Source: Bacteroidaceae bacterium (GTDB lineage Bacteria; Bacteroidota; Bacteroidia; Bacteroidales; Bacteroidaceae). From it: DNA of 14,001 bases. The DNA lies in the NCBI GenBank assembly GCA_017558165.1, contig JAFYWE010000129.1, positions 1-14,001 on the forward strand, written 5' to 3'. The notes below the pieces were generated by a model. The model was not told the DNA's origin. It saw only the letters and a list, made by a program, of their open reading frames with translations, and made no database searches. Position 1 is the stretch's first letter; each line of letters begins with the position of its first letter. Both the position numbers and the translations under genes were made by a program. Shown here piece by piece: positions 1 to 6,988 of the stretch.

Positions 1-190
1 CCTTGAACGCAGTATCCTGAACGGCAACCTAACCTTTATCCTCGACGGCTTTGACATACTCGGCAATCTCTCCAATGTCCGTCATAGTGTAAATGCGCAG
101 GGTATAACAGAAACATATTACAATGTCGTCCCTGCATACGGGATGTTGCATGTTGTCTATAAATTGAATGTAGAGCCCAAAAAGAGGTAG
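1..190 (+). CDS. C-terminal end of an outer-membrane beta-barrel (TonB-dependent-receptor-like) protein, 5' truncated
   Basis: An open frame enters from the left edge (first full codon at base 2) and stops at TAG 188-190, giving about 62 residues. The peptide contains LDGFDILGNLSN, then a segment with alternating polar and hydrophobic residues, and ends in YGMLHVVYKLNVEPKKR. A glycine/aromatic-rich last strand and a short basic tail at the extreme C-terminus are typical of the outer membrane protein beta-barrel family of Bacteroidetes, often paired with an N-terminal carboxypeptidase-regulatory-like domain. That would place it in the outer membrane, but the substrate cannot be inferred from this fragment. 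It reads in the same direction as the MFS gene but is separated from it by 264 bp with a promoter candidate, so the two are probably not co-transcribed. The family call rests on a short C-terminal pattern and is moderate. Confidence 0.6.
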   Translation, partial: LERSILNGNLTFILDGFDILGNLSNVRHSVNAQGITETYYNVVPAYGMLHVVYKLNVEPKKR

Positions 191-206
191 TGCTAATCTC
201 TTTTTT
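179..206 (+). terminator. Possible weak terminator hairpin overlapping the stop codon
   Basis: AAAAAGAG at 179-186 is complementary to CTCTTTTT at 198-205, with an 11-nt loop, and the right arm runs into a T tract. The stem is A/T rich (3 G-C pairs) and includes the last codons of the upstream gene, so it is only a candidate transcription end. Confidence 0.35.
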
Positions 207-327
207 AGAGCTAAGCTTGAGAAGCTTTGGGGGTGTTCTGATTGTATATAATTCATTCGGAACATTCCCAAACCTTGTTTTAATGGCAAAAAAAACTTCG
301 GTATCTTCTTTTCTGTCCCAAATTTAT

Positions 328-335
328 TACCTTTG
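328..335 (+). promoter_or_regulatory. Bacteroidetes-type -7 box upstream of the MFS gene
   Basis: TACCTTTG matches the Bacteroidetes sigma-ABfr -7 consensus TAnnTTTG exactly. About 20 nt upstream the sequence is T-rich (TTCTTTTCTG) but has no clean TTTG -33 element. Transcription would begin near 340 and give a leader of about 115 nt before the ATG at 455. The call is based on the motif alone. Confidence 0.45.
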
Positions 336-454
336 CGATATCGTAAAAGTTATACATCTTGAGATGATTATATGTGTTTTGAATATGCTGTTTGTTTCTC
401 AACTCTTTTGCGGTATCCGTTATTATACGTTCAACAAGTGAAGGAAATGTTTCT

Positions 455-1669
455 ATGGTCAATTCTGCTGTAAAAGAAGCTCTGTTTACGTCCAGCTACA
501 TATATATGTGCCTGGCGAATTTTCTGATGGCGTTCTCGTTCTTTTTGCTTGTACCTACACTGCCGTTTTATCTTGTAGAGAATTTCGGGCTTGAGCCTGA
601 CATTGTGGGCCTTGTGCTCTCATGCTATGTCCTTGCCGTGCTTTGCATACGCCCGTTTGCCGGCTTTATGGCCGACGTGCTGCCACGCAAGAGGGTCTAT
701 GTCATATCCTATGCACTCTTTGCCATCTCCTTTGTTGGGTATATGTTTGTCTTCTCCAACATTGTCCTGTTCATTATTCTTAGAGTGGTGCACGGCTTTG
801 CTTTCGGAGCATTGAATACAACAGGTAACACACTGGTAATTGATATTATGCCGTCGTCGCGCCGTGGCGAGGGGTTGGGGTATTTTGGTGTCACCAATAA
901 CCTTGCAATGGCCTTCGGGCCAATGACTGGACTTTTCATCATAGAGCAGTGCGATTACAATATACTTTTCCTTGCCGCACTTCTCGTCGCTTGCACCGGA
1001 TTGCTGTTCGCCTCAATCGTCAAGGTCAAATGGCACCAACCCATTGAGAAGATGGGTAAGTTGCTCTCCATTGACCGCTTTATCCTGCTTGAGGGCCTTC
1101 CCGCGTCGGTGGCGTTCTTCATGCTTGCCATACCATACGGCATGACATCGAGCTATATTGCCATCTATGCATCAGAGGTTGGTATAACCCAGGGAGTGGG
1201 TCTCTTCTTTACCGTGCAGGGTGCCGGTCTCATCGTGTCTCGCCTCATTTCGGGCAAGCGCGTTGACAAGGGATATATCACGCAAACCATTGCGCGCGGT
1301 ATACTCATTGCACTTGCCGGTGTCATTGGCGAGGCTCTGCTGTCAACTGCATGTGATATTGACCACACTTTGGGCTGTGTGCTCTATTTCGTGTCGGCAT
1401 TCCTTATAGGATACGGATTCGGTACCATATTCCCCGCATTCAATACTTTATTTATAAACATGGCACCACATTCACGCCGTGCTACGGCGAACGCTACTTA
1501 TCTTACCGGATGGGATGTGGGTATAGGTGCCGGAATGCTGTTGGGTGGTGCATTGTCCCTCAATGGCTATGCAGGCAGCTTTGCGTTCGGTGCCATATTG
1601 GTCTTTGCTGCATTCGTGTATTTTGTACTTTTTGTATCAAAGCACTTCAAAAGGCATAGATTGAGATAG
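455..1669 (+). CDS. MFS transporter, 12-TM, substrate unknown (drug-efflux-like)
   Basis: A 404-residue polytopic inner-membrane protein of the major facilitator superfamily, expected to be a secondary, ion-gradient-driven transporter. About twelve hydrophobic helices can be picked out in two six-helix halves with a cytoplasmic linker near residues 193-208. The signature loop between TM2 and TM3 is GFMADVLPRKR (70-80, motif A, with D74 and R78). R110 in LRVVHGFAFGA matches motif B in TM4, and GPMTGLFI (155-162) resembles motif C, which is associated with antiporters. The tail is basic (KHFKRHRLR). I chose the ATG at 455, preceded by AAGGAA at 441-446. The frame stays open back to a TTG at 392, but that extension is polar, unlike a transporter N-terminus. 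The gene stands alone, so context gives no substrate. Family assignment is firm and function is open. Confidence 0.88.
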   Translation: MVNSAVKEALFTSSYIYMCLANFLMAFSFFLLVPTLPFYLVENFGLEPDIVGLVLSCYVLAVLCIRPFAGFMADVLPRKRVYVISYALFAISFVGYMFVFSNIVLFIILRVVHGFAFGALNTTGNTLVIDIMPSSRRGEGLGYFGVTNNLAMAFGPMTGLFIIEQCDYNILFLAALLVACTGLLFASIVKVKWHQPIEKMGKLLSIDRFILLEGLPASVAFFMLAIPYGMTSSYIAIYASEVGITQGVGLFFTVQGAGLIVSRLISGKRVDKGYITQTIARGILIALAGVIGEALLSTACDIDHTLGCVLYFVSAFLIGYGFGTIFPAFNTLFINMAPHSRRATANATYLTGWDVGIGAGMLLGGALSLNGYAGSFAFGAILVFAAFVYFVLFVSKHFKRHRLR

Positions 1670-1934
1670 GTCCTTATGTATATTTGGACTGTGATATTGT
1701 ATATTTTATGTATGTTTATACATTGTTGTTTGTTGCGATTGTGTGTGGGCGCGGTTTTAGTTGTATAAAAAGTGCAACTCGTTGAAAATATCGTTATTTG
1801 AGTGTTGATTTTTGGGATTATTGTTGCGCGTTAATTATTTGTTGAATATATTTGCATATGCTTTGTTGAAAAGCACAATGATAGTATAGTTTTTTCTTAG
1901 TTGTTTAGTAAATGTTGGAAGTATCTCTTTGTGA

Positions 1935-1978
1935 AAAGGGGTACTTCTTTTTTGTTGACAAAAAAGAAGTACCCCTTT
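1935..1978. repeat. Perfect 20-bp inverted repeat with a 4-nt loop
   Basis: Bases 1935-1954 pair without mismatch to 1959-1978 around the loop TTGA. The stem has its T/A run on the loop side and a GGGG/CCCC block at the base, and no U tract follows it, so it does not look like an ordinary intrinsic terminator. It forms where the inverted 19-mer copy meets the first direct copy. Confidence 0.85.
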
Positions 1979-1979
1979 A

Positions 1980-2057
1980 GCTAACACAGCCAGCATTTAG
2001 TCGCGAGTACTGCAGACGTAGTTTGCGCCTCGCGGGATGCGGTAAGGCTGTGTTGGC
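1980..2057. repeat. Repeat unit 1 hairpin (12-bp outer stem)
   Basis: GCTAACACAGCC (1980-1991) pairs with GGCTGTGTTGGC (2046-2057) over 12 bp with one G-U pair. Nested inside are GCAT/ATGC (1993-1996 with 2037-2040) and CGCGAG/CTCGCG (2002-2007 with 2029-2034). The layout is a long interrupted stem-loop of 78 nt, one base after the first direct 19-mer. Confidence 0.75.
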
Positions 2058-2090
2058 AAAAGGCGATTGTAAAAAAGAAGTACCCCTTTC

Positions 2091-2164
2091 GGCGACACTT
2101 GCTGCGATTGGTCGCGCGTAGCGTGGCGTAAGCGCCGTGCGGGTCGCAGAATGCAAGTGGAGTC
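2091..2164. repeat. Repeat unit 2 hairpin (homologous stem, different bases)
   Basis: GGCGACACTTGC (2091-2102) pairs with GCAAGTGGAGTC (2153-2164): 7 bp, two mismatches, then 3 bp. Nested are TGCGA/TCGCA (2103-2107 with 2144-2148) and GCGTGGCG with CGCCGTGC (2121-2128 with 2133-2140, two G-U type pairs). It begins one base after the second 19-mer, exactly as in unit 1, and is followed by the same AAAAGGC. Several stem positions differ from unit 1 on both arms so that pairing is kept. Confidence 0.7.
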
Positions 2165-2264
2165 AAAAGGCAAACGAAAAAGAAGTGCCTCTTTCGCTTG
2201 TATTTGGGTGAGAATGATGCTTTCGCGCGAACATTAATCTGTAATCACAAAGTTTTGGGTATTT

Positions 2265-2298
2265 TTTGGTGAAAATAAATCTTAAAATTATATCTTTG
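2265..2298 (+). promoter_or_regulatory. Promoter of the V-ATPase operon
   Basis: TTTG at 2265-2268 and TATCTTTG at 2291-2298 match the Bacteroidetes -33/-7 pair, with a 22-nt spacer (the usual range is about 19-21). Transcription would start near 2304, giving a leader of about 110 nt before the subunit E start. A second -7-like box, TATATTTG at 2375-2382, lacks a well-placed -33 partner. Confidence 0.65.
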
Positions 2299-2315
2299 TG
2301 AAATTAGTTGCTTTA

Positions 2316-2405
2316 ATGTGGAAAGGGACTATAATTGCAGCTGTTTTGGACACTGGCAAAGCCGTTCTACAAGGTATATTTGCAAGCGAGAATAATAATA
2401 AATAA
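2316..2405 (+). CDS. Possible 29-codon leader or small protein ORF ahead of the V-ATPase genes
   Basis: An ATG at 2316 opens a frame of 29 codons that ends at TAA 2403-2405, 9 nt before the subunit E start. The peptide begins MWKGTIIAAVLDTGKAVLQG and ends in a polar Asn-rich tail, so its front half could form a short hydrophobic or amphipathic helix. The ORF begins about a dozen bases after the predicted transcription start and fills most of the leader. It could be a small membrane-associated protein, a leader peptide coupled to downstream translation, or chance. No family is recognised. Confidence 0.3.
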   Translation: MWKGTIIAAVLDTGKAVLQGIFASENNNK

Positions 2406-2414
2406 CAATAGAAT

Positions 2415-3005
2415 ATGGAAAATAAGATTCAGGAATTGACCGAGAAAATCTATGCCGAGGGCGTAGAGAAGGGTAATGTCGAGGCTGCCCGCATTGTGGA
2501 GGAGGCCAAGGAGAAGGCTTCTGATATTGTAAGCAAGGCTAAGGCCGAGGCCGAGGCTATTGTGGCTGCAGCAGAGAAGAAGGCTGCCGAGCTTGAGGAG
2601 CACAGCCGTTCCGAGATTAAGCTCTACGGTGCACAAGCCGTTAACGCGCTCAAGTCAGAGGCTGCGAACATCGTTACCGACAGCGTAACAAAGGCTGCTG
2701 TCAAGGAGGCTCTTGCCGGCGACACAATCAAGGCTCTTCTTGTGAAGATCGCCGAGCGCTGGAGCGCTAACGAGCAGCTTGTGATCTCTACATCAGAGGC
2801 TGATGACCTGAAGGCATACTTTGCAAAGAATGCGAAGGCTCTTCTTGACAAGGGAGTGACAATCGAGCAGGTGAACGGCAAGAAGGCACAATTCTCAATT
2901 GCTCCGGCTGACGGTTCATACAAGGTTAATTTCGGTGAGGCAGAGTTCGAGGCCTTCTTCAAGGCGTTCCTCCGTCCTCAGATGGTAGAACTTCTATTTT
3001 CATAA
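2415..3005 (+). CDS. atpE: V-type ATPase subunit E (peripheral stator stalk)
   Basis: A 196-residue soluble protein and first structural gene of the V-ATPase operon. Subunit E forms the peripheral stalk that holds the A3B3 head against rotation and links it to membrane subunit I. Residues about 1-110 are a long Ala/Glu/Lys-rich helix (MENKIQELTEKIYAEGVEKG, then repeated AEA/KAK patterns), expected to form a coiled coil with a partner helix. Residues about 115-196 form the mixed alpha/beta head domain that contacts subunit B, and the protein ends in FFKAFLRPQMVELLFS. Length is normal for bacterial E subunits (about 190-210). The stop is followed after 3 nt by the next gene, showing tight co-transcription. 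The usual helical partner (subunit G/H) has no gene in the window, so it is missing, encoded elsewhere, or replaced. Confidence 0.9.
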   Translation: MENKIQELTEKIYAEGVEKGNVEAARIVEEAKEKASDIVSKAKAEAEAIVAAAEKKAAELEEHSRSEIKLYGAQAVNALKSEAANIVTDSVTKAAVKEALAGDTIKALLVKIAERWSANEQLVISTSEADDLKAYFAKNAKALLDKGVTIEQVNGKKAQFSIAPADGSYKVNFGEAEFEAFFKAFLRPQMVELLFS

Positions 3006-3008
3006 ATA

Positions 3009-3848
3009 ATGAGCAACTACTATTGCTTGGTTGCGGGTCTGCCCGATGTTGCCTTTGACGGCAGCAAGTCGGCATACACCGTTGAATGTTTCAAGGAGGA
3101 AATCTATCCAGAGCTCTCTGCTGCCGATGCGGCGTGCGTGGACCTCTTCTTCCTTGAGCGCGACAATGCCAACATTCTGAAGATCCTGCGTCACGGCGAT
3201 GATGCAAGGATTGAGCAGTACGGTTGCTATTCGCGTCAGGAACTTGAGGAAATAATCTCTTCGGCAAAGAACGGTGACACTCCTATAAAAGGTGTGCCTT
3301 CGTACATCTACAGCTTCGTTGAGCATTATATGGCCAGCGAGGGTGGTGCCAATGTGATTTGGGAGGATGTCCTCAGCTCGTACTATTATGACTATGCTAC
3401 ATCCTGTGCCAACGGCTTCGTTGCCGAGTGGTTCACATTCAACAGGAATGTGAACAATATACTTGTGGCATTCGCGGCACGCAAGTACAAGATGAATGTT
3501 GCCGATGTCGTAATTGGCGAGGGTGAGGTTGCCGATGCCCTGCGCACTTCGGGAGCACGTGATTTCGGATTGACAGGAATGCTCGATTATTTCGAGAGCA
3601 TACAGCGCCTGAACGAGAACGGCCGTCTGCAGGAGCGTGAGCGCCAGCTTGACGATATCCGTTGGAAATGGCTTGAGGACAATTCTGTTTTCAACTATTT
3701 CACGGTGGAGAGGCTCTTCGTGTTCCTTGTGAAGTTAGGTATCATTGAACGTTGGGCGAAGCTTGATGCCGACAAGGGCATGCAGCGCTATAACGAGATG
3801 ATAGCCGAGCTGAAGAGTGGTATGGACAACATGTCCTTTGAGTTGTAA
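3009..3848 (+). CDS. DUF2764 family protein, probable V-ATPase subunit C equivalent
   Basis: A 279-residue soluble, acidic protein beginning MSNYYCLVAGLPDVAF, the typical start of DUF2764 proteins, which occur in bacterial V-ATPase operons of Bacteroidetes, Chlamydiae and spirochaetes between subunits E and A. No signal peptide or membrane segment is seen. It is predicted to be mostly helical, with a charged helical stretch near residues 195-225 (QRLNENGRLQERERQLDDIR). In classical operons this neighbourhood holds subunit C, the funnel that seats the central shaft on the K ring. No separate subunit C gene exists here, and C-type proteins are also helical and begin with a YxxxxA/G pattern, so I infer an equivalent role. 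The role is inference from position and general fold expectation; the family call is firmer. It lies 3 nt after subunit E and 21 nt before subunit A. Confidence 0.8.
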   Translation: MSNYYCLVAGLPDVAFDGSKSAYTVECFKEEIYPELSAADAACVDLFFLERDNANILKILRHGDDARIEQYGCYSRQELEEIISSAKNGDTPIKGVPSYIYSFVEHYMASEGGANVIWEDVLSSYYYDYATSCANGFVAEWFTFNRNVNNILVAFAARKYKMNVADVVIGEGEVADALRTSGARDFGLTGMLDYFESIQRLNENGRLQERERQLDDIRWKWLEDNSVFNYFTVERLFVFLVKLGIIERWAKLDADKGMQRYNEMIAELKSGMDNMSFEL

Positions 3849-3869
3849 ATAAAATAAATAGATATAGAT

Positions 3870-5633
3870 ATGGCGACAAAAGGAAAAGTGACCGGCGTTA
3901 TAGCGAACATGGTGCTTCTGGCTGTTGACGGCCCTGTGGCACAGAACGAGATTTGTTATATCATGACCGGTGGTGACCGCCTTATGGCTGAGGTCATCAA
4001 GATTAACGGAGCCAAAGTGTACGTTCAGGTATTTGAGAGTACACGCCGTTTGAAAATTGGCGAAGAGGCCGAGTTTACAGGCCATATGCTCGAGGTGTCG
4101 TTGGCACCGGGTATGTTGTCGAAGAACTATGACGGCTTGCAGAACGACCTCGACAAGATGGAGGGCGTGTTCCTGAAACGTGGTGACTATACAAACCCAT
4201 TGGATGAGGAGAAACTGTGGCATTTCGAGCCGCTTGCCAAGGTGGGCGACGTAGTAGGTGCCGCCGCATGGTTGGGTAGTGTAGAGGAGAACCACCAACC
4301 TTTGAAGATTATGGCTCCATTCGGCCTCAAGGGCGACTGGACTGTGAAGTCAATTGCCAAGGCTGGCGAGTACAGGATTGTTGATACAATTGCCGTAATC
4401 GTCAATACAGACGGCGAGGAGCGTGAGCTCAACATGATACAGAAGTGGCCCGTGCGTGTGGCTATGGATGACTACAAGGAGAAACCACGTCCATTCAAGC
4501 TGCTCGAGACTGGTGTGCGCACAATCGATACCCTGAACCCTATCGTTGAGGGCGGTACAGGCTTTATCCCAGGTCCTTTCGGTACAGGTAAGACCGTGTT
4601 GCAGCACGGTATCTCAAAGCAGGCCGAGGCCGACATCGTTATCATCGCTGCCTGCGGTGAGCGTGCGAACGAGGTCGTGGAGATCTTTACCGAGTTCCCT
4701 GAGCTCGTTGACCCACATACCGGCCGCAAGCTCATGGAGCGTACAATCATCATTGCGAATACATCCAACATGCCTGTTGCGGCACGTGAGGCATCGGTAT
4801 ACACAGCCATGACAATTGCCGAGTATTACCGTGCGATGGGCTTGCGTGTTCTGTTGATGGCCGACTCTACATCACGTTGGGCACAGGCGTTGCGTGAGAT
4901 GTCGAACCGTATGGAGGAGCTCCCTGGCCCCGATGCGTTCCCAATGGATATCTCATCAATCATTGCCAACTTCTACAGCCGCGCAGGTTATGTATACCTC
5001 AACAACGGCGAGGTGGGTTCAATTACATTCATCGGTACAGTATCACCTGCCGGTGGTAACCTCAAGGAGCCTGTGACCGAGAACACCAAGAAGGTTGCAC
5101 GCTGTTTCTATGCTCTTGAGCAGGACCGTGCCGACAAGAAGCGTTACCCAGCCGTTAACCCCATCGACTCATATTCAAAGTACATTGAGTATCCCGAGTT
5201 CGAGAAGTACATCTCGGGCCGCATAGGTGACAACTGGTTGCCAATGGTGAACGAGGCCAAGACACGCCTGTTGCGTGGTAAGGAGATTGCCGAGCAGATC
5301 AACATCCTTGGTGATGACGGTGTACCTGTGGACTATCACGTTACATTCTGGAAGGCCGAGCTCATTGACTTTGTTGTCCTTCAGCAGGATGCATTCGATG
5401 AGGTGGACGCCGTAACTCCGCTCGAGCGTCAGCAGGAGATTCTCAGTATCGTTACAAACATCTGTCGTGCCGAGTATGATTTCGAGAACTTCCAGGAGGT
5501 TACAGATTTCTTCAAGAAGACAATCAACCTCTGCAAGCAGATGAACTACTCCGAGTTCAAGAGTGACAAGTACAGCTCATACTATGCCGAGCTGATGCAG
5601 TTGCTTGCAACAAAACAGGTGTCTAACGAATAA
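3870..5633 (+). CDS. atpA: V-type ATPase catalytic subunit A
   Basis: The nucleotide-hydrolysing subunit (587 residues, normal length). Three copies alternate with B in the cytoplasmic head, and ATP turnover drives the central shaft. Visible parts are an N-terminal beta-barrel (about 1-70), the non-homologous insertion typical of A subunits (about 110-200), a Walker A loop GPFGTGKT at 235-242 with K241, and the conserved ACGER at 261-265, whose E264 corresponds to the catalytic glutamate. These are followed by LLMADSTSRWAQALRE, PDAFPMDISS and the C-terminal helical domain. The Walker A loop has P and T where archaeal and eukaryotic A subunits usually have A and C, as is common in this bacterial clade. 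It starts 21 nt after the DUF2764 gene, with an A/T-rich leader and no strong Shine-Dalgarno sequence. Its TAA shares one base with the ATG of atpB (TAATG), so the two are probably translationally coupled, fitting 1:1 assembly. Confidence 0.97.
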   Translation: MATKGKVTGVIANMVLLAVDGPVAQNEICYIMTGGDRLMAEVIKINGAKVYVQVFESTRRLKIGEEAEFTGHMLEVSLAPGMLSKNYDGLQNDLDKMEGVFLKRGDYTNPLDEEKLWHFEPLAKVGDVVGAAAWLGSVEENHQPLKIMAPFGLKGDWTVKSIAKAGEYRIVDTIAVIVNTDGEERELNMIQKWPVRVAMDDYKEKPRPFKLLETGVRTIDTLNPIVEGGTGFIPGPFGTGKTVLQHGISKQAEADIVIIAACGERANEVVEIFTEFPELVDPHTGRKLMERTIIIANTSNMPVAAREASVYTAMTIAEYYRAMGLRVLLMADSTSRWAQALREMSNRMEELPGPDAFPMDISSIIANFYSRAGYVYLNNGEVGSITFIGTVSPAGGNLKEPVTENTKKVARCFYALEQDRADKKRYPAVNPIDSYSKYIEYPEFEKYISGRIGDNWLPMVNEAKTRLLRGKEIAEQINILGDDGVPVDYHVTFWKAELIDFVVLQQDAFDEVDAVTPLERQQEILSIVTNICRAEYDFENFQEVTDFFKKTINLCKQMNYSEFKSDKYSSYYAELMQLLATKQVSNE

Positions 5634-6964
5634 TGACTACAACTATGGCTACAGAAGCATTCCAGAAAATATATACAAAGATCAATTCAATCACCAAGGC
5701 CACTTGCTCATTGAATGCTACAGGTGTCGGCTATGACGAGCTTGCTACAGTGAACGGCAAGCTGGCACAGGTGGTAAAGATTATGGGCGACGAGGTGACA
5801 CTGCAGGTGTTCGAGGGTACCGGTGGTATCCCTACCAATGCCGAGGTGGTATTCATGGGCAAGGCTCCGTCGCTCAAGGTGAGCGAGCAGCTTGCAGGAC
5901 GTTTCTTCAACGCTTACGGTGACCCCATCGATGGTGGTCCGGCCGTTGAGGGACAGGAAGTTGAGATCGGTGGTCCATCGGTTAACCCCGTACGTCGTAA
6001 GCAGCCATCGGAGCTCATCGCTACAGGTATCGCAGGTATCGACCTCAACAATACATTGGTGACAGGACAGAAGATTCCTTTCTTCGCCGATCCTGACCAG
6101 CCTTACAACCAGGTAATGGCAAACGTGGCGATGCGTGCCGAGACCGACAAAATTATCCTTGGAGGTATGGGTATGACAAATGACGACTACCTCTACTTCA
6201 AGAACCTCTTTACAAATGCCGGTGCGCTTGACCGTATCATCTCGTTCATGAATACTACAGAGGACCCCGCCGTTGAGCGTCTGCTTATCCCTGATATGGC
6301 ATTGACCGCTGCCGAGTACTTTGCTGTGGAGAAGAATGAGAAGGTGCTTGTTCTGCTCACTGACATGACAATGTATGCCGATGCGCTCTCTATCGTGTCG
6401 AACCGTATGGACCAGATTCCTTCAAAGGACTCTATGCCTGGTTCACTCTATTCAGACCTTGCGAAGATCTACGAGAAGGCTGTGCAGTTCCCTGCGGGCG
6501 GTTCAATCACTATCATTGCGGTGACAACCCTCTCGGGCGGTGATATCACACACGCTGTGCCCGATAATACCGGTTACATCACCGAGGGTCAGCTGTTCCT
6601 GCGCCGTGATAGCGATATCGGTAAGGTAATTGTCGATCCATTCCGCTCATTGTCACGTCTGAAGCAGCTCGTATCGGGTAAGAAGACACGTAAGGACCAC
6701 CCACAGGTGATGAATGCCGCCGTACGTCTTTATGCCGATGCTGCAAATGCGAAGACAAAGATGGAGAACGGTTTCGACCTCACCGACTATGACAAGCGTA
6801 CATTGTCTTTCGCCAAGGAGTACTCTGACAAACTGTTGGCTATCGACGTCAACCTCAATACTACCGAGATGCTTGACGTTACATGGGGGCTGTTCTCTAA
6901 GTACTTCAAGCCCGAGGAGGTCAACATCCGTCAGGAACTTGTCAATGCACATTGGAAAAAGTAA
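5633..6964 (+). CDS. atpB: V-type ATPase non-catalytic (regulatory) subunit B
   Basis: A 443-residue partner of subunit A in the A3B3 hexamer. It has the same overall fold, but where the P-loop should be it reads GQKIPFFADPDQPYNQ (about 145-160), without the GxxxxGKT motif, which is the hallmark of B over A. R342 in PFRSLSRLK sits at the position of the arginine finger that B contributes to the A active site. Other family signatures are LLTDMTMYADALS (241-253) and SITIIAVTTLSGGDITHAVP (291-310). The start used overlaps the atpA stop by one base; an in-frame ATG at 5645 (residue 5) is a possible alternative. Length is a little short of archaeal homologues (about 460) but usual for the bacterial group with this gene order. 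Confidence 0.96.
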   Translation: MTTTMATEAFQKIYTKINSITKATCSLNATGVGYDELATVNGKLAQVVKIMGDEVTLQVFEGTGGIPTNAEVVFMGKAPSLKVSEQLAGRFFNAYGDPIDGGPAVEGQEVEIGGPSVNPVRRKQPSELIATGIAGIDLNNTLVTGQKIPFFADPDQPYNQVMANVAMRAETDKIILGGMGMTNDDYLYFKNLFTNAGALDRIISFMNTTEDPAVERLLIPDMALTAAEYFAVEKNEKVLVLLTDMTMYADALSIVSNRMDQIPSKDSMPGSLYSDLAKIYEKAVQFPAGGSITIIAVTTLSGGDITHAVPDNTGYITEGQLFLRRDSDIGKVIVDPFRSLSRLKQLVSGKKTRKDHPQVMNAAVRLYADAANAKTKMENGFDLTDYDKRTLSFAKEYSDKLLAIDVNLNTTEMLDVTWGLFSKYFKPEEVNIRQELVNAHWKK

Positions 6965-6988
6965 GAAACATAGTATAGGAAAAGCATA

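Larger units (their letters stand above)
1935..2194. repeat. 260-bp structured repeat cluster with inverted ends (MITE/REP-like)
   Basis: The 19-mer AAAAAAGAAGTACCCCTTT occurs at 1960-1978 and 2071-2089. A degenerate version, AAAAAGAAGTGCCTCTTT, is at 2177-2194, and an exact inverted copy is at 1935-1953. The cluster is thus bounded by inverted ends (16 of 18 positions match between the left end and the reverse complement of the right end), with two direct units of 111 and about 105 bp between them. Each unit has the same plan: 19-mer, one base, a 12-nt stem arm, a GC-rich middle, the complementary arm, then AAAAGGC and a short spacer. No target-site duplication is obvious. Possible identities are a non-autonomous mobile repeat, a REP-like family, or a processed structured RNA. 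I do not recognise a named family. Confidence 0.75.
1670..2315. other. Gene-free intergenic stretch between the MFS gene and the V-ATPase leader
   Basis: No credible coding frame lies here. The left part (1670-1934) is A/T rich. It has a weak hairpin ATGTAT-GTTT-ATACAT shortly after the MFS stop, which is too weak to call a terminator, and an isolated -7-like box TATATTTG at 1847-1854 facing the repeats but without a clear -33 box. The middle (1935-2194) is a structured repeat cluster described separately. The right part (2195-2315) carries the V-ATPase promoter. Confidence 0.7.

Noticed and set aside
190..441. Plus-strand frame of 83 codons before the MFS gene
   Set aside because: It crosses the promoter candidate and leader of the MFS gene, has biased low-complexity hydrophobic content from A/T-rich DNA, and shows no family pattern.
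392..454. N-terminal extension of the MFS protein from a TTG
   Set aside because: The added 21 residues are partly polar and unlike an MFS N-terminus, and the ATG at 455 has a purine-rich AAGGAA 8 nt upstream.
1935..1978. The 20-bp hairpin as terminator of the MFS gene
   Set aside because: It lies about 265 bp after the stop codon, has no U tract after the stem, and is part of the repeat family.
1981..2166. Minus-strand frame of 61 codons across the repeat cluster
   Set aside because: It lies wholly inside folded repeat units, and both units contribute similar peptide segments such as KGYFFF, so it is a by-product of the repeats.
1960..2194. Regularly spaced 19-mers as a CRISPR array
   Set aside because: Spacing is 105-111 bp rather than 50-80, the intervening segments are themselves homologous hairpins, and no cas genes are near.
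3735..4298. Minus-strand frame of 187 codons opposite the DUF2764 and atpA genes
   Set aside because: It is antisense to two strongly supported coding regions and crosses their junction; its His/Leu/Val-rich content reflects the reverse complement of those codons.
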